Source of the DNA: Rhodococcus sp. KRD197
GTDB taxonomy: Bacteria > Actinomycetota > Actinomycetes > Mycobacteriales > Mycobacteriaceae
DNA length: 64,000 nucleotides
Assembly (NCBI RefSeq): GCF_017168235.1
Contig: NZ_JABFAO010000011.1
Location: 121,513-185,512 of the forward strand
Direction: 5' to 3'
The position numbers were made by a program, and so were the translations under genes. The notes under the pieces were generated by a model. The model was given only the letters and a program-made list of their open reading frames with translations. It did not search any database and was not told the DNA's origin. Positions 23,458-34,957 of the stretch are shown piece by piece (within the stretch, counting starts at the first letter, position 1; every line of letters begins with the position of its first letter).

Positions 23458-24699
23458 TCAGGGCGGGGTGGGGCACGGCGGGAGAATCGAGACCACTGCA
23501 TCCAGAACACGCCCGGCCAGCAGCGCTTTCGAACCTTCACCGAGCGCGGACTCCGATCCGTCCGATCCGAGCAACCACCCGTCGTTGTGGTCCACCTCGA
23601 AAGCCTTCCCATCGCCGACGGCGTTGACCACCAGCAGGTCACAGCCCTTCCGTGCGAGTTTCGCTCGAGCATAGGTGAGCACGTCACCGTGCTCGTCTCC
23701 GGTTTCGGCCGCGAATCCCACGATCACCGTGGATGATCGAATCTGGCCACCGCGACGCGCGTCGACGAGACCCGCGAGGATGTCCTCGTTGCGCGTGAGC
23801 GGAATGGAATCCGGTTCCTCGGCGCCACCCTTCTTGATCTTGCTGCTGGCGATCGAGGTGGGACGGAAATCCGCTACCGCGGCCGCCATGACGATCGCAT
23901 CTGCTTCCGGTCCGAACTTGTCCACGGCGGTATGCATCTGCTGGGCAGTCTTGACCCGAACGACATCGACGGCGGCAGGATCTGCCAGTTCCGTGGTGAA
24001 ACCGGCAATCAACGTCACATCCGCGCCGCGCTGGGCCGCGACTCGGGCCAGCGCATAGCCCTGCTTCCCGGAGCTGCGATTGCCCAGAAACCGGACAGGA
24101 TCGAGCGGTTCACGGGTGCCACCCGCGGTGATCACGACCTTGCGGCCGACCAAATCTCGAGGCAGGGAATCTGCGCGCTCGGCCAACAACATGGCGAGTC
24201 CGAAGATCTCGTCGGGCTCGGGAAGGCGACCCGCACCGGTGTCCCGGCCGGTCAGACGGCCTGATGCAGGCTCCAGCACCGTGACGCCGCGACTGCGCAG
24301 TGTCGCCACGTTTGCGACTGTGGCGGGGTGCTCCCACATCTCGGTGTGCATGGCCGGAGCCACGAGCACCGGACAGCGGGCGGTCAGCAACGTTGCGGTG
24401 AGAAGGTCGTCTGCTCGCCCACCAGCCATCCGCGCCATCAAGTCTGCCGTGGCAGGCGCCACAACGACCAGATCCGCTTCTTGCCCGAGACGTACGTGCG
24501 GCACCTCAGGGACGTCGTTGAAGACGCCCGTGTGGACGGGACTACCCGAGAGGGCTTCGAACGTGGCGCGCCCCACGAACTCCAACGCGGACTCCGTGGG
24601 GACGACCCGAACGTGATGGCCGCTCTCGGTGAAACTACGAATGAGGGAACAGCTCTTGTAGGCGGCGATGCCACCGCCCACCCCGACCACTATGCGCAA
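23458..24699 (-). CDS. coaBC: phosphopantothenoylcysteine synthetase/decarboxylase
   Basis: Fused enzyme for two coenzyme A steps: CoaB joins cysteine to 4'-phosphopantothenate, and CoaC, a flavoprotein, decarboxylates the product. The CoaC half (about 1-185) has GGIAAYKSCSLIR and APAMHTEMW; the CoaB half (about 190-413) has ITAGGTREPLDPVR, FLGNRSSGKQG and AAAVADFRP. The start is TTG at 24699, supported by AAGGA 9 bp upstream and by the family N-terminus MRIVVGVGGGIAAYK. It lies 20 bp after rpoZ. The 413-residue length is normal. Confidence 0.95.
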   Translation of the reverse strand: MRIVVGVGGGIAAYKSCSLIRSFTESGHHVRVVPTESALEFVGRATFEALSGSPVHTGVFNDVPEVPHVRLGQEADLVVVAPATADLMARMAGGRADDLLTATLLTARCPVLVAPAMHTEMWEHPATVANVATLRSRGVTVLEPASGRLTGRDTGAGRLPEPDEIFGLAMLLAERADSLPRDLVGRKVVITAGGTREPLDPVRFLGNRSSGKQGYALARVAAQRGADVTLIAGFTTELADPAAVDVVRVKTAQQMHTAVDKFGPEADAIVMAAAVADFRPTSIASSKIKKGGAEEPDSIPLTRNEDILAGLVDARRGGQIRSSTVIVGFAAETGDEHGDVLTYARAKLARKGCDLLVVNAVGDGKAFEVDHNDGWLLGSDGSESALGEGSKALLAGRVLDAVVSILPPCPTPP

Positions 24700-24719
24700 C
24701 GGCTGATTCCTTACCGGTC

Positions 24720-25025
24720 TTATTCGCCTTCGGTGTGCTCGAGCAGGTCCTCGTGGATCTCACGCAGTGCGATCGAAAGCGGCTTCTCCTGCAGACCCGG
24801 CTCCACCAGAGGGCCGACGTATTCGAGGATGCCGTCGCCGAGCTGGTTGTAGTAGTCGTTGATCTGGCGTGCACGCTTGGCTGCATAGATCACCAGGGCG
24901 TACTTCGACGACGTGCGAGCAAGGAGCTCGTCGATGGGAGGATTGGTGATACCGAGCGGCGTGTCGTAAGCCGGGAGAGCGCTGTGCGCGTCGAAGTCGG
25001 AACCGGCCACTGATGTGCTGCTCAC
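24720..25025 (-). CDS. rpoZ: RNA polymerase omega subunit
   Basis: Small subunit that helps fold and assemble beta' into RNA polymerase. The 101-residue product contains the conserved [16 protein letters not shown], then [20 protein letters not shown], and a C-terminal actinobacterial extension ending in EHTEGE. The GTG at 25025 is chosen because AGGAG lies 7 bp upstream; the longer in-frame reading has no family similarity. It sits between gmk and coaBC, the conserved actinobacterial arrangement. Confidence 0.95.
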   Translation of the reverse strand: MSSTSVAGSDFDAHSALPAYDTPLGITNPPIDELLARTSSKYALVIYAAKRARQINDYYNQLGDGILEYVGPLVEPGLQEKPLSIALREIHEDLLEHTEGE

Positions 25026-25104
25026 TGTTGATCTCCTGAAATTGCATCGTTGGTGCTGCGAAACCGCTGCTTGGTACAAGGTCGAACCGCGAAAATGATC
25101 GGCA

Positions 25105-25701
25105 TCAACCGACTGACGACCTACCGACCAACAAGGATACCAACTCTTCGCACGAATGGTCGACGTCGGTATTGACAACCACCGTGTCGAACTCGCTCTG
25201 TGCCGCCAACTCGACCTTCGCAGTCTCGAGCCTCCGCTCCGTCGCGGCCGGTTCCTCGGTGGCCCGCGAGGTCAGCCGATGCACCAAATCCTCCCAGGTC
25301 GGCGGAGCCATGAACACGAGCGTTGCCTCCGGCTTGGAGACGCGCACCGCCCGGGCCCCCGCGAGGTCGAGCTCCAACAGAACAGGTTTCCCCTGCTCCA
25401 GAGCCCGTTCGACCGGTTCTGCCGGCGTACCGGAGCGATGCAAACCGCCGTGTACGCTCGCCCACTCGAGCAGCTCCCCAGCCTCGATCATGCGATCGAA
25501 CTCGTCGGCAGTCACGAAGTGGTAGTCCTCACCGTCCACTTCACCGGGCCGAGGATCTCGAGTGGTGACCGACACGCTGAACCACAGCTCGGGCAGCACA
25601 CGTCGCAGAACTCGGACAACACTGGACTTTCCGACACCGGAGGGACCCGCCAGCACTATCAGCCGACCCCTCCTGCTTGCTGACGCGTCGCTGTCGGACA
25701 C
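25105..25701 (-). CDS. gmk: guanylate kinase
   Basis: Phosphorylates GMP to GDP with ATP, linking purine synthesis to GTP and (p)ppGpp pools. Visible are the P-loop GPSGVGKSS and the GMP-binding [21 protein letters not shown] chose the GTG at 25701 (198 residues) because it has a full GGAGGT ribosome site 7 bp upstream. An in-frame GTG at 25722 would add seven residues but lacks a site at proper spacing. The mihF stop is 29 bp upstream, so the two are likely co-transcribed. Confidence 0.94.
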   Translation of the reverse strand: MSDSDASASRRGRLIVLAGPSGVGKSSVVRVLRRVLPELWFSVSVTTRDPRPGEVDGEDYHFVTADEFDRMIEAGELLEWASVHGGLHRSGTPAEPVERALEQGKPVLLELDLAGARAVRVSKPEATLVFMAPPTWEDLVHRLTSRATEEPAATERRLETAKVELAAQSEFDTVVVNTDVDHSCEELVSLLVGRSSVG

Positions 25702-25730
25702 GTGCGCTACCTCCGCGGTCACCTGTTTAC

Positions 25731-26051
25731 TCAGGCCTCGAAATCGAATTTGGTCAACAGCGCTCTGCGCTGACGGTCACCCAGCCCGCGAAGACGGCGC
25801 GAGGGTGCGATCTCCAGTTCGGTCATCAATTCCTGGGCCTTGACCTTGCCGACCTTGGGCAGCGCTTCGAGCAAAGCCGAGACCTTCATCTTGCCGAGGA
25901 TCTCGTCCGTCTCGGCATCCTTGAGCACCTGCTTGAGATCGGTCCCGCCTCGCTTGAGGCGCTCCTTGAGCTCGGCCCTCACCTTGCGGGCGGCGGCAGC
26001 CTTTTCCAGCGCAGCTGCACGTTGCTCGGGGGTCAGTTGGGGAAGCGCCAC
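25731..26051 (-). CDS. mihF: mycobacterial-type integration host factor (mIHF)
   Basis: Actinobacteria-specific nucleoid protein, unrelated in fold to E. coli IHF, that bends DNA and is needed for phage L5 integration and for nucleoid organisation. The 106-residue protein has a basic helical N-terminus, then the helix-two-turn-helix DNA-binding segment [19 protein letters not shown] and a basic C-terminal helix ([16 protein letters not shown]). The GTG start follows GGAGGAAAC, a strong ribosome site. It lies between pyrF and gmk, its standard location. Confidence 0.95.
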   Translation of the reverse strand: MALPQLTPEQRAAALEKAAAARKVRAELKERLKRGGTDLKQVLKDAETDEILGKMKVSALLEALPKVGKVKAQELMTELEIAPSRRLRGLGDRQRRALLTKFDFEA

Positions 26052-26080
26052 GTTTCCTCCGTCTCATCGTCGATGAAACA

Positions 26081-26136
26081 TGCACGAGTGTTCTCCGTGC
26101 ACGTTGCTGCTGTAAGACAAGCGATAACCAGCAACG
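26081..26136. other. two adjacent inverted repeats between pyrF and mihF
   Basis: TGCACG (26081-26086) pairs with CGTGCA (26096-26101), and CGTTGCTG (26102-26109) pairs with CAGCAACG (26129-26136). Read on the minus strand these are two hairpins back to back after pyrF and before the mihF ribosome site. They could be a terminator, an attenuator or mihF operators. No function can be assigned. Confidence 0.4.
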
Positions 26137-26207
26137 ATAGCGACGGTACCCACGCGGCGCGATGATGGCTAACCCACCCCCGTGGCCGGAGCAGAACAAC
26201 CGATGGT

Positions 26208-27035
26208 CTATGCCAACGCGGTTTCGATCTCGTCACGCAAAGCCCGGGCCGCGTCCTGCAACGCTCCGACCGAAGGCCCTGCACTCAGCACACCGCGAGA
26301 GGAGTTGGGCAGCAGAAGCTCTCGCGAACCAGTGAATATGTGCCTGAGATCATCCGCGCGCGCACCCTGCGCTCCCAGTCCCGGCGCGAGAATCGGGCCG
26401 GAGTACGCGGACAGATCCAGGCCGTGGTCCCGAGTCGCACCGATCACGAGCCCCACAGTCTCCGTGCCGTCCTCGTTGCACGCGACCGCGTCGTCGACGA
26501 TCGATTGAGCGACGGTCCGGCCATCGGTAACAGAGCCCTGTACGGCCGCACCCTCGGCGTTGGACGTCCGAGCGAGCACGAACACTCCCCTACCGGCGTC
26601 CACGGCGGTGGTGAAGGTCTCGGTCAGCGAGTCGAATCCGAGGTACGGCGACACCGTCATCGCGTCCGAGGACAGCGGTGAATCCGCACCGAGCCAGGTG
26701 CGGGCATACGCGGTCATCGTGCTGCCGATGTCACCACGCTTGGCATCGGCAACCACCAGCGTGCCCGCGTCCCGCAACACCGTGATGGTGCGTTCGAGCA
26801 CTGCGTAGCCGGCACTGCCGTACGCCTCGAAGAACGCGACCTGCGGCTTCACCACTGCCACCTCACCGACGAACGCTTCCACGCAGGTTTCGGCGAACAC
26901 CTCGAGACCGTCCGCGTCGGGAGTCAATCCCCAAGCTTCCAGGAGCGACGGGTGCGGGTCGATTCCCACACACAGGCGCCCCCGCGTGGCCACCGCCGCG
27001 CGAAGACGCTCCGACCAGCTACCCGGACGGCTCAT
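26208..27035 (-). CDS. pyrF: orotidine 5'-phosphate decarboxylase
   Basis: Last step of UMP synthesis, decarboxylating orotidine monophosphate. At 275 residues it is the longer actinobacterial subtype, with the catalytic [14 protein letters not shown] near residue 98 and [11 protein letters not shown] near 220. The ATG at 27035 overlaps the carB stop by 4 bp (ATGA), so it is the distal gene of the pyr operon. The upstream in-frame reading is carB shadow. Confidence 0.95.
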   Translation of the reverse strand: MSRPGSWSERLRAAVATRGRLCVGIDPHPSLLEAWGLTPDADGLEVFAETCVEAFVGEVAVVKPQVAFFEAYGSAGYAVLERTITVLRDAGTLVVADAKRGDIGSTMTAYARTWLGADSPLSSDAMTVSPYLGFDSLTETFTTAVDAGRGVFVLARTSNAEGAAVQGSVTDGRTVAQSIVDDAVACNEDGTETVGLVIGATRDHGLDLSAYSGPILAPGLGAQGARADDLRHIFTGSRELLLPNSSRGVLSAGPSVGALQDAARALRDEIETALA

Positions 27036-30000
27036 GTCCTCGGCGCCGAGCTCTGTTGCTTGGACTGATCGGCAAGCGCGGCGTGCAGGTCTTGAAGCGA
27101 GCGCACGCCGATGTCCCCCGCGATCGCGGCCTCGATTCCCTGAACGGCGGCCGACGCACCCTGGACGGTGGTGATGCACGGAATGTTCTGCGCAACCGCA
27201 GCACTGCGGATTTCGTATCCGTCCACGCGGGGGCCGGAGTTGCCGTACGGGGTGTTGATCACCATCGCGATATCACCGGCGAGGATCTTGTCGACGATCG
27301 TCGATTCGCCGGCGGGTACCTCTTCACCGGACTGCTTGTACACCTTCTCGCACGCAATACCGTTGCGTCGCAGAACCTCTGCGGTGCCGTCGGTGGCCAG
27401 AATCGTGAACCCGAGGTCCGCGAGCCGCTTGACCGGGAAGATCAACGAACGCTTGTCCTTGTTGGCCACCGATACGAACACTGCGCCGGAGAGCGGCAGC
27501 GATCCGTACGCCGCAGTCTGGCTCTTGGCGAAGGCGGTGCCGAAATCGGCGTCGATTCCCATCACCTCACCGGTCGATTTCATCTCCGGGCTCAGCAGTG
27601 TGTCCACCCCGGTGCCGTCCGCACGACGGAATCGATTGAACGGCAGAACCGCTTCCTTGACCGCAATGGGTGCGTCGAGGGGGGTGGTGCCGCCGTCGCC
27701 GACAGCCGGGAGCATTCCGCTCGCGCGCAGATCCGCGATCGATTCCCCCAGCATCACCCGGGCGCACGCCTTGGCCAACTGCACCGCCGTAGCCTTGGAC
27801 ACGAACGGCACGGTACGGCTGGCACGGGGGTTCGCTTCGAGGACGTAGAGGATGTCGTCCTTGAGCGCGTACTGGACGTTCAACAGACCCTTGACGCCGA
27901 TCCCCTTCGCGAGCAGTTCGGTCGAGCGTCGCACGTTCTCGATGTCGGAGCGGCCCAGGGTGATCGGGGGCAGCGCGCAAGCGGAATCGCCCGAGTGGAT
28001 TCCCGCCTCCTCGATGTGCTCCATCACGCCGCCGAGGTAGACCTCGGTGCCGTCGCACAGGGCGTCGACATCGATTTCGACTGCGTCCTCGAGGAAACGG
28101 TCGACCAGAACCGGTCGATCGTGGGAGATTTCCGTGGCCCGAGAGATGTAGTCGGCCAGCGAGGCCTCGTCGTAGACGATCTCCATGCCGCGTCCACCGA
28201 GCACGTACGACGGGCGCACGAGCACCGGGTAGCCGATGCCACCGGCGATCTCTCGGGCACCGTCGAACGTCGTCGCCGTCCCGAATTTCGGTGCCGGGAG
28301 CCCTGCCTCGGTGAGAACCCGTCCGAATTCGCCGCGGTCCTCAGCGAGGTCGATAGCCTCGGGACTGGTACCGACTATGGGAACTCCCGCCGCCTTCAAA
28401 CGCTTTGCGAGACCGAGAGGTGTCTGGCCACCCAACTGCACGATCACGCCCACGACGTTGCCGGACTGCGACTCCGCGCGGAAGACCTCGAACACGTCCT
28501 CGAAGGTCAGGGGTTCGAAATACAGGCGATCGGCAGTGTCGTAGTCGGTGGAGACCGTCTCGGGATTGCAGTTGATCATGACGGTCTCGTAACCGGCCTC
28601 GGACAGAGTCTGCGCCGCGTGCACACAGGAGTAGTCGAACTCGATTCCCTGGCCGATGCGGTTGGGACCGGAGCCCAGGATGATGACCTTCTCGCGCTCG
28701 CGCTGCTCGGCAACCTCGGACTCGGCATACGGATCGAGCTCGTAGGTGCCGTAGTGATACGGCGTCTTCGCCTCGAACTCGGCAGCGCAGGTGTCGACGG
28801 TCTTGTACACGGGGTGGACACCGAGCGCCTCGCGCAAGGCTCGAACGCCGTCCTCGTCGACCAGTTCCGGTCGCAGAGCTGCGATCTGACGATCGGAGAG
28901 CCCGTGATACTTGGCCTGACGCAGCAGTGCCTCGTCGAAGTCTTCCGCGGCGCGAAGCTCGTTGCCGAGCTCGTGGATCTGCTGGAACTGATCCAGGAAC
29001 CACGGATCGATCTTCGTGGCCTCGAACAGTTGCTCGAGGGTGGCACCCATCGCGAAGGCCTTCTCGATGCCGTACATCCGGCCGTCCTGCGGAACCGAGA
29101 GATCCTGCAGCAGTTCCTCGAGGCTGTCTGCCTCCACCTCCGGACCGGTCCAGTAACCCGCGCGCTTGGTCTCGAGCGAACGCATCACCTTGCCGAACGC
29201 CTCGGTGAAGTTACGGCCGATCGACATGGCCTCGCCGACGGATTTCATCGTCGTGGTGAGAGTGCCGTCGGCGCCGGGGAACTTCTCGAACGCGAACCGC
29301 GGGGCCTTGACGACCACGTAGTCGAGCGTCGGCTCGAAGCAGGCCGGTGTTTCGCGGGTGATGTCGTTCACGATCTCGTCGAGCGTGTAACCAATGGCAA
29401 GTTTCGCGGCCATCTTCGCGATCGGATATCCGGTGGCCTTCGATGCCAGGGCCGACGAGCGCGACACACGTGGGTTCATCTCGATGACGACGAGGCGACC
29501 GTCGGCCGGATCCATCGCGAACTGGATGTTGCAGCCACCGGTGTCGACGCCGACCTCCCTGAGGATGTCGATGGAGAGGTCGCGCATCTTCTGGTACTCG
29601 CGGTCGGTGAGCGTCATGGCCGGTGCGACCGTGACCGAGTCACCGGTGTGCACGCCGACCGGATCGACGTTCTCGATCGAGCAGATGATGACGACGTTGT
29701 CGCGACCGTCGCGCATCAGCTCGAGTTCGTATTCTTTCCACCCGAGGATGGACTCCTCGATGAGCACATTCGCGGTCGGCGATGCCGACAGGCCGCCGCC
29801 CGCGATGCGGGTCAGATCGGCGTCGTTGTACGCCAACCCCGAGCCGAGCCCGCCCATCGTGAACGATGGCCGAACCACGACCGGGAAACCGAGTTCGTCG
29901 ACGGCGTCGCGCACTTCGTCCATGGTGTAGCAGACAGCCGATTTAGCCGACTCGCCACCGACCTTGGCGACGATGTCCTTGAACATCTGACGGTCTTCAC

Positions 30001-30391
30001 CGCGCTGGATGGCGTCGAAGTCCGCGCCGATCAACTCGACGTCGTACTTGGCGAGGATGCCCTGATCGTGCAGTCCCACGGCAGCATTGAGAGCTGTCTG
30101 ACCGCCGAGGGTCGCGAGAACGGCGTCGATCGGGTGGCCTTGAGCAGCCTCCCGAACGAAGATCTTTTCGATGAAATCCGGGGTGATCGGCTCGACGTAC
30201 GTCGCGTCCGCGAACTCCGGGTCGGTCATGATCGTTGCGGGGTTCGAATTGACCAGGCTGACGCGCAGCCCCTCCTCGCGGAGCACCCGGCAAGCCTGGG
30301 TTCCGGAATAGTCGAACTCACAGGCCTGACCGATGACGATCGGCCCCGAACCGATCACCAGGACGTGGCCCAGATCGCTGCGGCGTGGCAT
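27032..30391 (-). CDS. carB: carbamoyl-phosphate synthase large chain
   Basis: Makes carbamoyl phosphate from bicarbonate, ammonia (channelled from CarA) and two ATP, feeding arginine and pyrimidine synthesis. The 1119-residue protein shows the two homologous synthetase halves, recognisable by [17 protein letters not shown] near residue 13 and [17 protein letters not shown] near 570, then the C-terminal allosteric MGS-like domain (about 960-1119). The start shares one base with the carA stop (TAATG). A long open frame on the opposite strand covers it but is a composition artefact. Confidence 0.98.
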   Translation of the reverse strand: MPRRSDLGHVLVIGSGPIVIGQACEFDYSGTQACRVLREEGLRVSLVNSNPATIMTDPEFADATYVEPITPDFIEKIFVREAAQGHPIDAVLATLGGQTALNAAVGLHDQGILAKYDVELIGADFDAIQRGEDRQMFKDIVAKVGGESAKSAVCYTMDEVRDAVDELGFPVVVRPSFTMGGLGSGLAYNDADLTRIAGGGLSASPTANVLIEESILGWKEYELELMRDGRDNVVIICSIENVDPVGVHTGDSVTVAPAMTLTDREYQKMRDLSIDILREVGVDTGGCNIQFAMDPADGRLVVIEMNPRVSRSSALASKATGYPIAKMAAKLAIGYTLDEIVNDITRETPACFEPTLDYVVVKAPRFAFEKFPGADGTLTTTMKSVGEAMSIGRNFTEAFGKVMRSLETKRAGYWTGPEVEADSLEELLQDLSVPQDGRMYGIEKAFAMGATLEQLFEATKIDPWFLDQFQQIHELGNELRAAEDFDEALLRQAKYHGLSDRQIAALRPELVDEDGVRALREALGVHPVYKTVDTCAAEFEAKTPYHYGTYELDPYAESEVAEQREREKVIILGSGPNRIGQGIEFDYSCVHAAQTLSEAGYETVMINCNPETVSTDYDTADRLYFEPLTFEDVFEVFRAESQSGNVVGVIVQLGGQTPLGLAKRLKAAGVPIVGTSPEAIDLAEDRGEFGRVLTEAGLPAPKFGTATTFDGAREIAGGIGYPVLVRPSYVLGGRGMEIVYDEASLADYISRATEISHDRPVLVDRFLEDAVEIDVDALCDGTEVYLGGVMEHIEEAGIHSGDSACALPPITLGRSDIENVRRSTELLAKGIGVKGLLNVQYALKDDILYVLEANPRASRTVPFVSKATAVQLAKACARVMLGESIADLRASGMLPAVGDGGTTPLDAPIAVKEAVLPFNRFRRADGTGVDTLLSPEMKSTGEVMGIDADFGTAFAKSQTAAYGSLPLSGAVFVSVANKDKRSLIFPVKRLADLGFTILATDGTAEVLRRNGIACEKVYKQSGEEVPAGESTIVDKILAGDIAMVINTPYGNSGPRVDGYEIRSAAVAQNIPCITTVQGASAAVQGIEAAIAGDIGVRSLQDLHAALADQSKQQSSAPRT

Positions 30392-31524
30392 TACTTGTCA
30401 ACTCCCTCGAGCACTGAAGTGAAACGATCGAACAGGTAGGCGGCGTCGTGCGGACCTGCCGCAGCCTCCGGGTGGTACTGGACCGAGAAGGCGCTACCGC
30501 CGAGCAGTTCGACGCCCTCGACTGTCCCGTCGTTCGCGCAGGTGTGGCTGATCCGCGCACGCCCGAAGTCGCTGTCGAACTCCTCGCCCGCCTCACCCTC
30601 TAGCGCGAACCCGTGGTTCTGTGCCGTGATGGCGATGCGACCGGTGGCGTGTTCGATGACGGGGATGTTCATGCCTCGGTGACCGAACTTCATCTTGTAG
30701 GTCGAACGTCCGAGCGCGCGACCGAGAATCTGGTTGCCGAAGCAGATGCCGAACAGTGGCAGCTCTCGCTCGAGTACCTGACGAGTCAGGGCGACATTCG
30801 AGTCGGCGGTTGCCGGATCGCCCGGGCCGTTGGAAAGGAAGACACCGTCCGGGTTCAACTCCAGCACCTGTTCGATGCTGGTGGCCGACGGGACGACGTG
30901 CACGCGAATGCCGCGCTCGGCGAACATGCGTGGGGTGTTGGTCTTGATGCCGAGATCCACCGCCACCACGGTGAAGCGCGCTTCACCGGCGGGTTCGATG
31001 GTGTAGCTCACATCGGTGGTCACCTCACCGGCTAGATCGGCGCCGAGCATCGTGGCCTGACCCACCACTTGCTCCAGCATCTCCTCCGCGGTTCCGAGTG
31101 CGTCACCGGAGAAGACACCGGCACGCATGGACCCTCGGGTGCGCAGGTGCCGAACGAGCGCGCGGGTGTCGATCCCGGCGATGCCGACGATGTTCTGAGC
31201 ATCGAGTTGATCCTGCAGCGAACCGGTTGCGCGCCAACTCGACACACGGCGGGCCGGGTCGCGAACGACGAATCCGGCAGCCCAGATCTTGTTGGGGTTC
31301 TCCGCGCTCGCCGCTTCGCCGTCTTCCTCGTTCCAGCCGGTGTTACCGATCTGGGGCGCCGTGGCGACGATGATCTGGCGGTGGTAGCTGGGATCGGTCA
31401 GTGTTTCCTGGTACCCGGTCATACCCGTGCAGAACACGGCTTCACCGAGCGTCCGGCCCTGTGCCCCGAAGGTGGTGCCGCGGAACGTCCGGCCGTCCTC
31501 CAGAACAAGAACTGCGCTGCTCAC
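30391..31524 (-). CDS. carA: carbamoyl-phosphate synthase small chain
   Basis: Glutaminase subunit that releases ammonia for CarB. The 377-residue product has an N-terminal interaction domain and a class I amidotransferase domain with [14 protein letters not shown] near residue 255-265 (nucleophilic Cys), then the catalytic His in QYHPEA near the C-terminus. The start is GTG at 31524, overlapping the preceding membrane-protein gene by 4 bp (GTGA). Confidence 0.97.
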   Translation of the reverse strand: MSSAVLVLEDGRTFRGTTFGAQGRTLGEAVFCTGMTGYQETLTDPSYHRQIIVATAPQIGNTGWNEEDGEAASAENPNKIWAAGFVVRDPARRVSSWRATGSLQDQLDAQNIVGIAGIDTRALVRHLRTRGSMRAGVFSGDALGTAEEMLEQVVGQATMLGADLAGEVTTDVSYTIEPAGEARFTVVAVDLGIKTNTPRMFAERGIRVHVVPSATSIEQVLELNPDGVFLSNGPGDPATADSNVALTRQVLERELPLFGICFGNQILGRALGRSTYKMKFGHRGMNIPVIEHATGRIAITAQNHGFALEGEAGEEFDSDFGRARISHTCANDGTVEGVELLGGSAFSVQYHPEAAAGPHDAAYLFDRFTSVLEGVDK

Positions 31525-32033
31525 GCGGTTGTCTCCTTAGATTCGTTCGTGTCGGTATCGGTGTGTACCCAGATCGGGTACACACCCTTGTCGTCTGCGC
31601 GGAAGCCCGTGTCGATTTCGGTTCCTGTCGGCAATTCCCAGCGGATGACCAGGAGGCCGTCCTTGCTCATGACCTTGCCGGCAAGGCCGCGCTCGGTGCG
31701 TATCGCGCGCACGGACTCGCGCGGTATCCAGATAGTCGACTCTCCGGTGCGGGTGAGGAGGATTCCCCGCTCGTGCCGAGAAAGCTCGGCGATCGCGCGG
31801 TGGCCGATGTCGCCGACTGCGATACGGTCCTGCCAACTCGGGGCAATCGTGCTGCCGACGTACAACCCGGTCGACGGCTCGATCAGTGTCGCGCCCAGGT
31901 CGGCCGGCACCGCCGGCAATTCGCCAATTGTCTCGGCCTGGCGCTTCTGACGACCGCGCCAACCCCAGAAGATGAGGGCGATCATCGCGATCCAGAAGAT
32001 GACGAAGGCGATGACGATCAGAACTCTGTCCAT
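31521..32033 (-). CDS. single-pass membrane protein with PH-like domain (Rv1382-like)
   Basis: A 170-residue protein with one N-terminal TM helix (about residues 4-24), a short basic stop-transfer (WRGRQKRQ), and a cytoplasmic beta-rich domain (GLYVGSTIAP, then RGILLTRTGESTIWIP) that resembles the PH-like families of actinobacterial membrane proteins. It starts 4 bp after pyrC and overlaps carA by 4 bp, so it is fully embedded in the pyrimidine operon, as in mycobacteria. There are no catalytic motifs. A scaffold or membrane-tethering role is conceivable but unsupported. Confidence 0.85.
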   Translation of the reverse strand: MDRVLIVIAFVIFWIAMIALIFWGWRGRQKRQAETIGELPAVPADLGATLIEPSTGLYVGSTIAPSWQDRIAVGDIGHRAIAELSRHERGILLTRTGESTIWIPRESVRAIRTERGLAGKVMSKDGLLVIRWELPTGTEIDTGFRADDKGVYPIWVHTDTDTNESKETTA

Positions 32034-32037
32034 AGGG

Positions 32038-33360
32038 TCAGGCCTCCGTCCCGGTGCGAGGGATGCCGTCGCGAGCAGTGACTCGGCCGCGGAGCAGCGT
32101 CGTGGTCACCTTGGCCGAGAACGTCATCGACTCGTAGGGAGTGTTGTCCGAGATACTGGCGAGTCCCTTGCCGGTCACCGTCCAGGTCGCCTTCGGATCG
32201 ACCACGGTGAGGTTCGCGATCTCACCGACCTCGATCGGCCGACCCTGGTCGGCAAGTCCGACGATCTCCGCGGGACGCTCGCTCATCACACGCGCAACGC
32301 CGCGCCAGTCGAGCAGGCCCGGCTCGACCATGGTCTGCGCGACGATGGCCAAGGCAGTCTCGAGCCCCAACATCCCCGGCCTGGCCTGGGAGAACTCGCA
32401 GCACTTTTCCTGCTCGGCATGCGGTGCGTGGTCGGTCGCGACGCAGTCGATGGTGCCGTCGGCGAGACCGCGCCGCAGCGCGTCGAGGTCCGAGGGCTCA
32501 CGAAGCGGCGGATTGACCTTGTTGACGGCGTCGTAGGTCTCCAACCGGGAATCGTCCAGCAGCAGATGATGCGGCGTCACCTCGGCGGTGATCGAGATGC
32601 CCTGTCCACGCGCCCACTTCAGCAGTTCCACCGTCCCCGCGGTCGAGGCGTGGCAGATGTGCACCCTCGCCCCCGCATCGCGGGCCAGCAGCGCATCGCG
32701 AGCGACGATCGACTCCTCGGCTGCACGCGGCCATCCCGCCAGACCCAAGCGCGCCGCCGTCGGGCCTTCGTGCGCAATCGAACCGACGGTGAGCCGCGGT
32801 TCCTCGGCATGTTGCGCGATGAGCACGCCGAGCGAGCTCGAGTATTCGAGGGCTCGGCGCATGATCAGCGGATCGGCGACACAGTGGCCGTCGTCGGAGA
32901 ACATCCGGACCTTGCCGACGCCGGCTGCCATGGTTGCCATCTCGGCAAGTTGCTTGCCTTCGAGCCCGACGGTGACAGCACCGACAGGGTGGACGTCGAC
33001 CAGGCCGACTTCCTGACCGCGACGCCAAACATGGTCGGTGATGACCACGGAGTCGGCGACCGGTGAGGTGTTCGCCATGGCGAATACCGCCGTGAAGCCA
33101 CCCAGAGCTGCAGCTGCCGAGCCTGTTTCGATCGTCTCGGTGTCTTCTCGGCCCGGCTCGCGAAGATGCGTGTGGAGGTCGACGAAGCCGGGCAGCAGGA
33201 TGTGACCGACGGCATCGACAATCTCGACATCCGCACCATCGACTCCCGCACCATCGACATCGAGATCTGATCCGATGGCGACGATTTGGCCGTCGTCGAT
33301 GAGAACATCCGTCACGGGCGCTTCCCCGTAGATCAACACCCCGCGCAGCAGCACACTCAC
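32038..33360 (-). CDS. pyrC: dihydroorotase
   Basis: Zinc amidohydrolase that cyclises carbamoyl-aspartate to dihydroorotate. The 440-residue class I enzyme shows [10 protein letters not shown] near residue 60 (metal-binding His pair), HICHAST near 235, and VATDHAPH near 300 (catalytic Asp). The GTG at 33360 shares 4 bp (GTGA) with the pyrB stop; the longer open frame upstream overlaps pyrB and was rejected. Confidence 0.95.
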   Translation of the reverse strand: MSVLLRGVLIYGEAPVTDVLIDDGQIVAIGSDLDVDGAGVDGADVEIVDAVGHILLPGFVDLHTHLREPGREDTETIETGSAAAALGGFTAVFAMANTSPVADSVVITDHVWRRGQEVGLVDVHPVGAVTVGLEGKQLAEMATMAAGVGKVRMFSDDGHCVADPLIMRRALEYSSSLGVLIAQHAEEPRLTVGSIAHEGPTAARLGLAGWPRAAEESIVARDALLARDAGARVHICHASTAGTVELLKWARGQGISITAEVTPHHLLLDDSRLETYDAVNKVNPPLREPSDLDALRRGLADGTIDCVATDHAPHAEQEKCCEFSQARPGMLGLETALAIVAQTMVEPGLLDWRGVARVMSERPAEIVGLADQGRPIEVGEIANLTVVDPKATWTVTGKGLASISDNTPYESMTFSAKVTTTLLRGRVTARDGIPRTGTEA

Positions 33361-34337
33361 AGCGAACCTCCGTCCGAGCCGACGAGCAATCGGAACAAGA
33401 CCGCCATGCGCACGTGCACTCCGTTCGTAACCTGTTGCAGAACAGCAGTTCTGGGGGAATCTGCGACCGAGGCGGCTATTTCCATCCCGCGCAGCATCGG
33501 CCCCGGATGCAGTACTACGGCATGCTCGGGCAGCAGGTCCATTCTCTTCTGGGACAGCCCGTAAGTGAGCGAATACTCCTTGGGGGATGGGAAGAATCCA
33601 CCGTTCATGCGCTCCGCTTGAACTCGAAGCATCAGCACCGCGTCCAGGGCGGGTAGCTCGGCATCGATGTGATGCGAGAGACGAACCGGCCACGTCGATG
33701 CGCCGACCGGAAGCAGAGTCGGGGGCGCGATGAGCACGACCTCCGCGCCCAGCGTCGAGAGCAGAATCGCATTGGATCGAGCGACCCGACTGTGCAGGAT
33801 GTCCCCGACGATTCCGATGCGTTTGCCTGCGATCGAACCCAGACGCTGACGGAGCGTAAGGGCATCGAGCAGCGCTTGCGTGGGATGCTCGTGCGTGCCG
33901 TCGCCGGCATTGATCACCGCGGGTCCGCCCGAAGTGGAGCCTGCGGAACTCCCGAGCGCACCGCTCTCACTCTGACCTGCCGTCCAGGCAGCGATCTGAT
34001 GGGCTGCACCCGAGGATGGGTGCCGCACCACCAGCGCGTCGGCTCCCGCCGCGCGCAGGGTCATGGCGGTATCGCGCAGGGACTCCCCTTTGCTCACCGA
34101 CGAGCTGCTCGCACTGACGTTGATGACGTCAGCGCTCATCCACTTGCCCGCCACCTCGAAGGACACACGGGTACGTGTCGAGTTCTCGAAGAACACCGTC
34201 ATGATCGTGCGGCCGCGCAGGGTGGGGAGCTTCTTGACTTCACGACCGAGCAGCGCCTGCTCGAACCGGTCGGCCTCGTCGAGAAGTTCTGTGGCGGACT
34301 CGGCGGTGAGATCGGCGACGGACAGCAGATGCTTCAC
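33357..34337 (-). CDS. pyrB: aspartate carbamoyltransferase catalytic chain
   Basis: Joins carbamoyl phosphate and aspartate, the committed pyrimidine step. The 326-residue protein has [11 protein letters not shown] near residue 50 (carbamoyl-phosphate site), [15 protein letters not shown] near 155 and LHPGPMLRG near 280. Between AAHQIAAWT and [10 protein letters not shown] there is a Ser/Gly-rich segment ([15 protein letters not shown]) about a dozen residues longer than I recall in mycobacterial copies. It overlaps pyrR and pyrC by 4 bp each. Confidence 0.95.
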   Translation of the reverse strand: MKHLLSVADLTAESATELLDEADRFEQALLGREVKKLPTLRGRTIMTVFFENSTRTRVSFEVAGKWMSADVINVSASSSSVSKGESLRDTAMTLRAAGADALVVRHPSSGAAHQIAAWTAGQSESGALGSSAGSTSGGPAVINAGDGTHEHPTQALLDALTLRQRLGSIAGKRIGIVGDILHSRVARSNAILLSTLGAEVVLIAPPTLLPVGASTWPVRLSHHIDAELPALDAVLMLRVQAERMNGGFFPSPKEYSLTYGLSQKRMDLLPEHAVVLHPGPMLRGMEIAASVADSPRTAVLQQVTNGVHVRMAVLFRLLVGSDGGSL

Positions 34338-34951
34338 CGCGGCGTCCTCCCGTCGAACAGCCTGACTGCGTCGTGGCCGTCGTGTTCGGTCAGCTCGACC
34401 GAAACATCCTCGGTGCGCGCCGTCGGCACGTTCTTTCCGACGTAGTCGGCCCGCAGCGGGAGCTCCCGGTGACCGCGGTCGATGAGAACCGCCAGCTGAA
34501 CCGCGCGGGGACGGCCGAGATCTCGGAGCGCATCGAGAGCCGAGCGGACTGTGCGACCCGAGAAGAGAACGTCGTCCACGAGCACCACCAGAGACCCGTC
34601 CACGCCCCCGGGTGGAACAGACGTGCGTTCGAGGGGGCGGTGCGGTTTGCCGCGTAGGTCGTCCCGGTAGAGCGTGATGTCCAGCGAGCCCACCGGAGGC
34701 CGCACCCCGGAGAACGCCTCGATCCGGTCGGCCAGGCGTTCGGCGAGTGACGTGCCGCGGGTGGGGATGCCCAGCAGGACGACCCGGGGAGCATCCGTGG
34801 AATCCAACGCCGACTTCTCGATTATCTGATGCGCCATCCGAGCGATGGTCCGGCCGACATCTGCAGCGGACAGAAGCTCACGAGAGGCTCGAGGCTGGGA
34901 CGACTCGAGCGGGGAAGACTCGGATGGGGAGGATGAATCGGGCGCAGGCAA
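34334..34951 (-). CDS. pyrR: pyrimidine operon RNA-binding regulator PyrR
   Basis: Uridine-nucleotide-sensing protein that binds pyr mRNA and lowers expression when UMP/UTP is plentiful; many copies also have uracil phosphoribosyltransferase activity. The PRPP loop [19 protein letters not shown] lies near residue 125. The 205-residue product starts with TTG at 34951, preceded at 6 bp by a full AAGGAGGT ribosome site. The first 22 residues are Ser/Pro-rich and atypical. A PyrR-type RNA hairpin sits just before the ribosome site, so the gene is probably autoregulated at translation. Confidence 0.94.
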   Translation of the reverse strand: MPAPDSSSPSESSPLESSQPRASRELLSAADVGRTIARMAHQIIEKSALDSTDAPRVVLLGIPTRGTSLAERLADRIEAFSGVRPPVGSLDITLYRDDLRGKPHRPLERTSVPPGGVDGSLVVLVDDVLFSGRTVRSALDALRDLGRPRAVQLAVLIDRGHRELPLRADYVGKNVPTARTEDVSVELTEHDGHDAVRLFDGRTPR

Positions 34952-34957
34952 ACTACG

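Noticed and set aside
27056..30439. 1127-codon open frame on the plus strand, antisense to carB
   Set aside because: It mirrors carB almost end to end, has Arg/Gly/Val/Asp-rich composition with no domain signature, and arises from the codon bias of high-GC genes. carB itself has clear family motifs.
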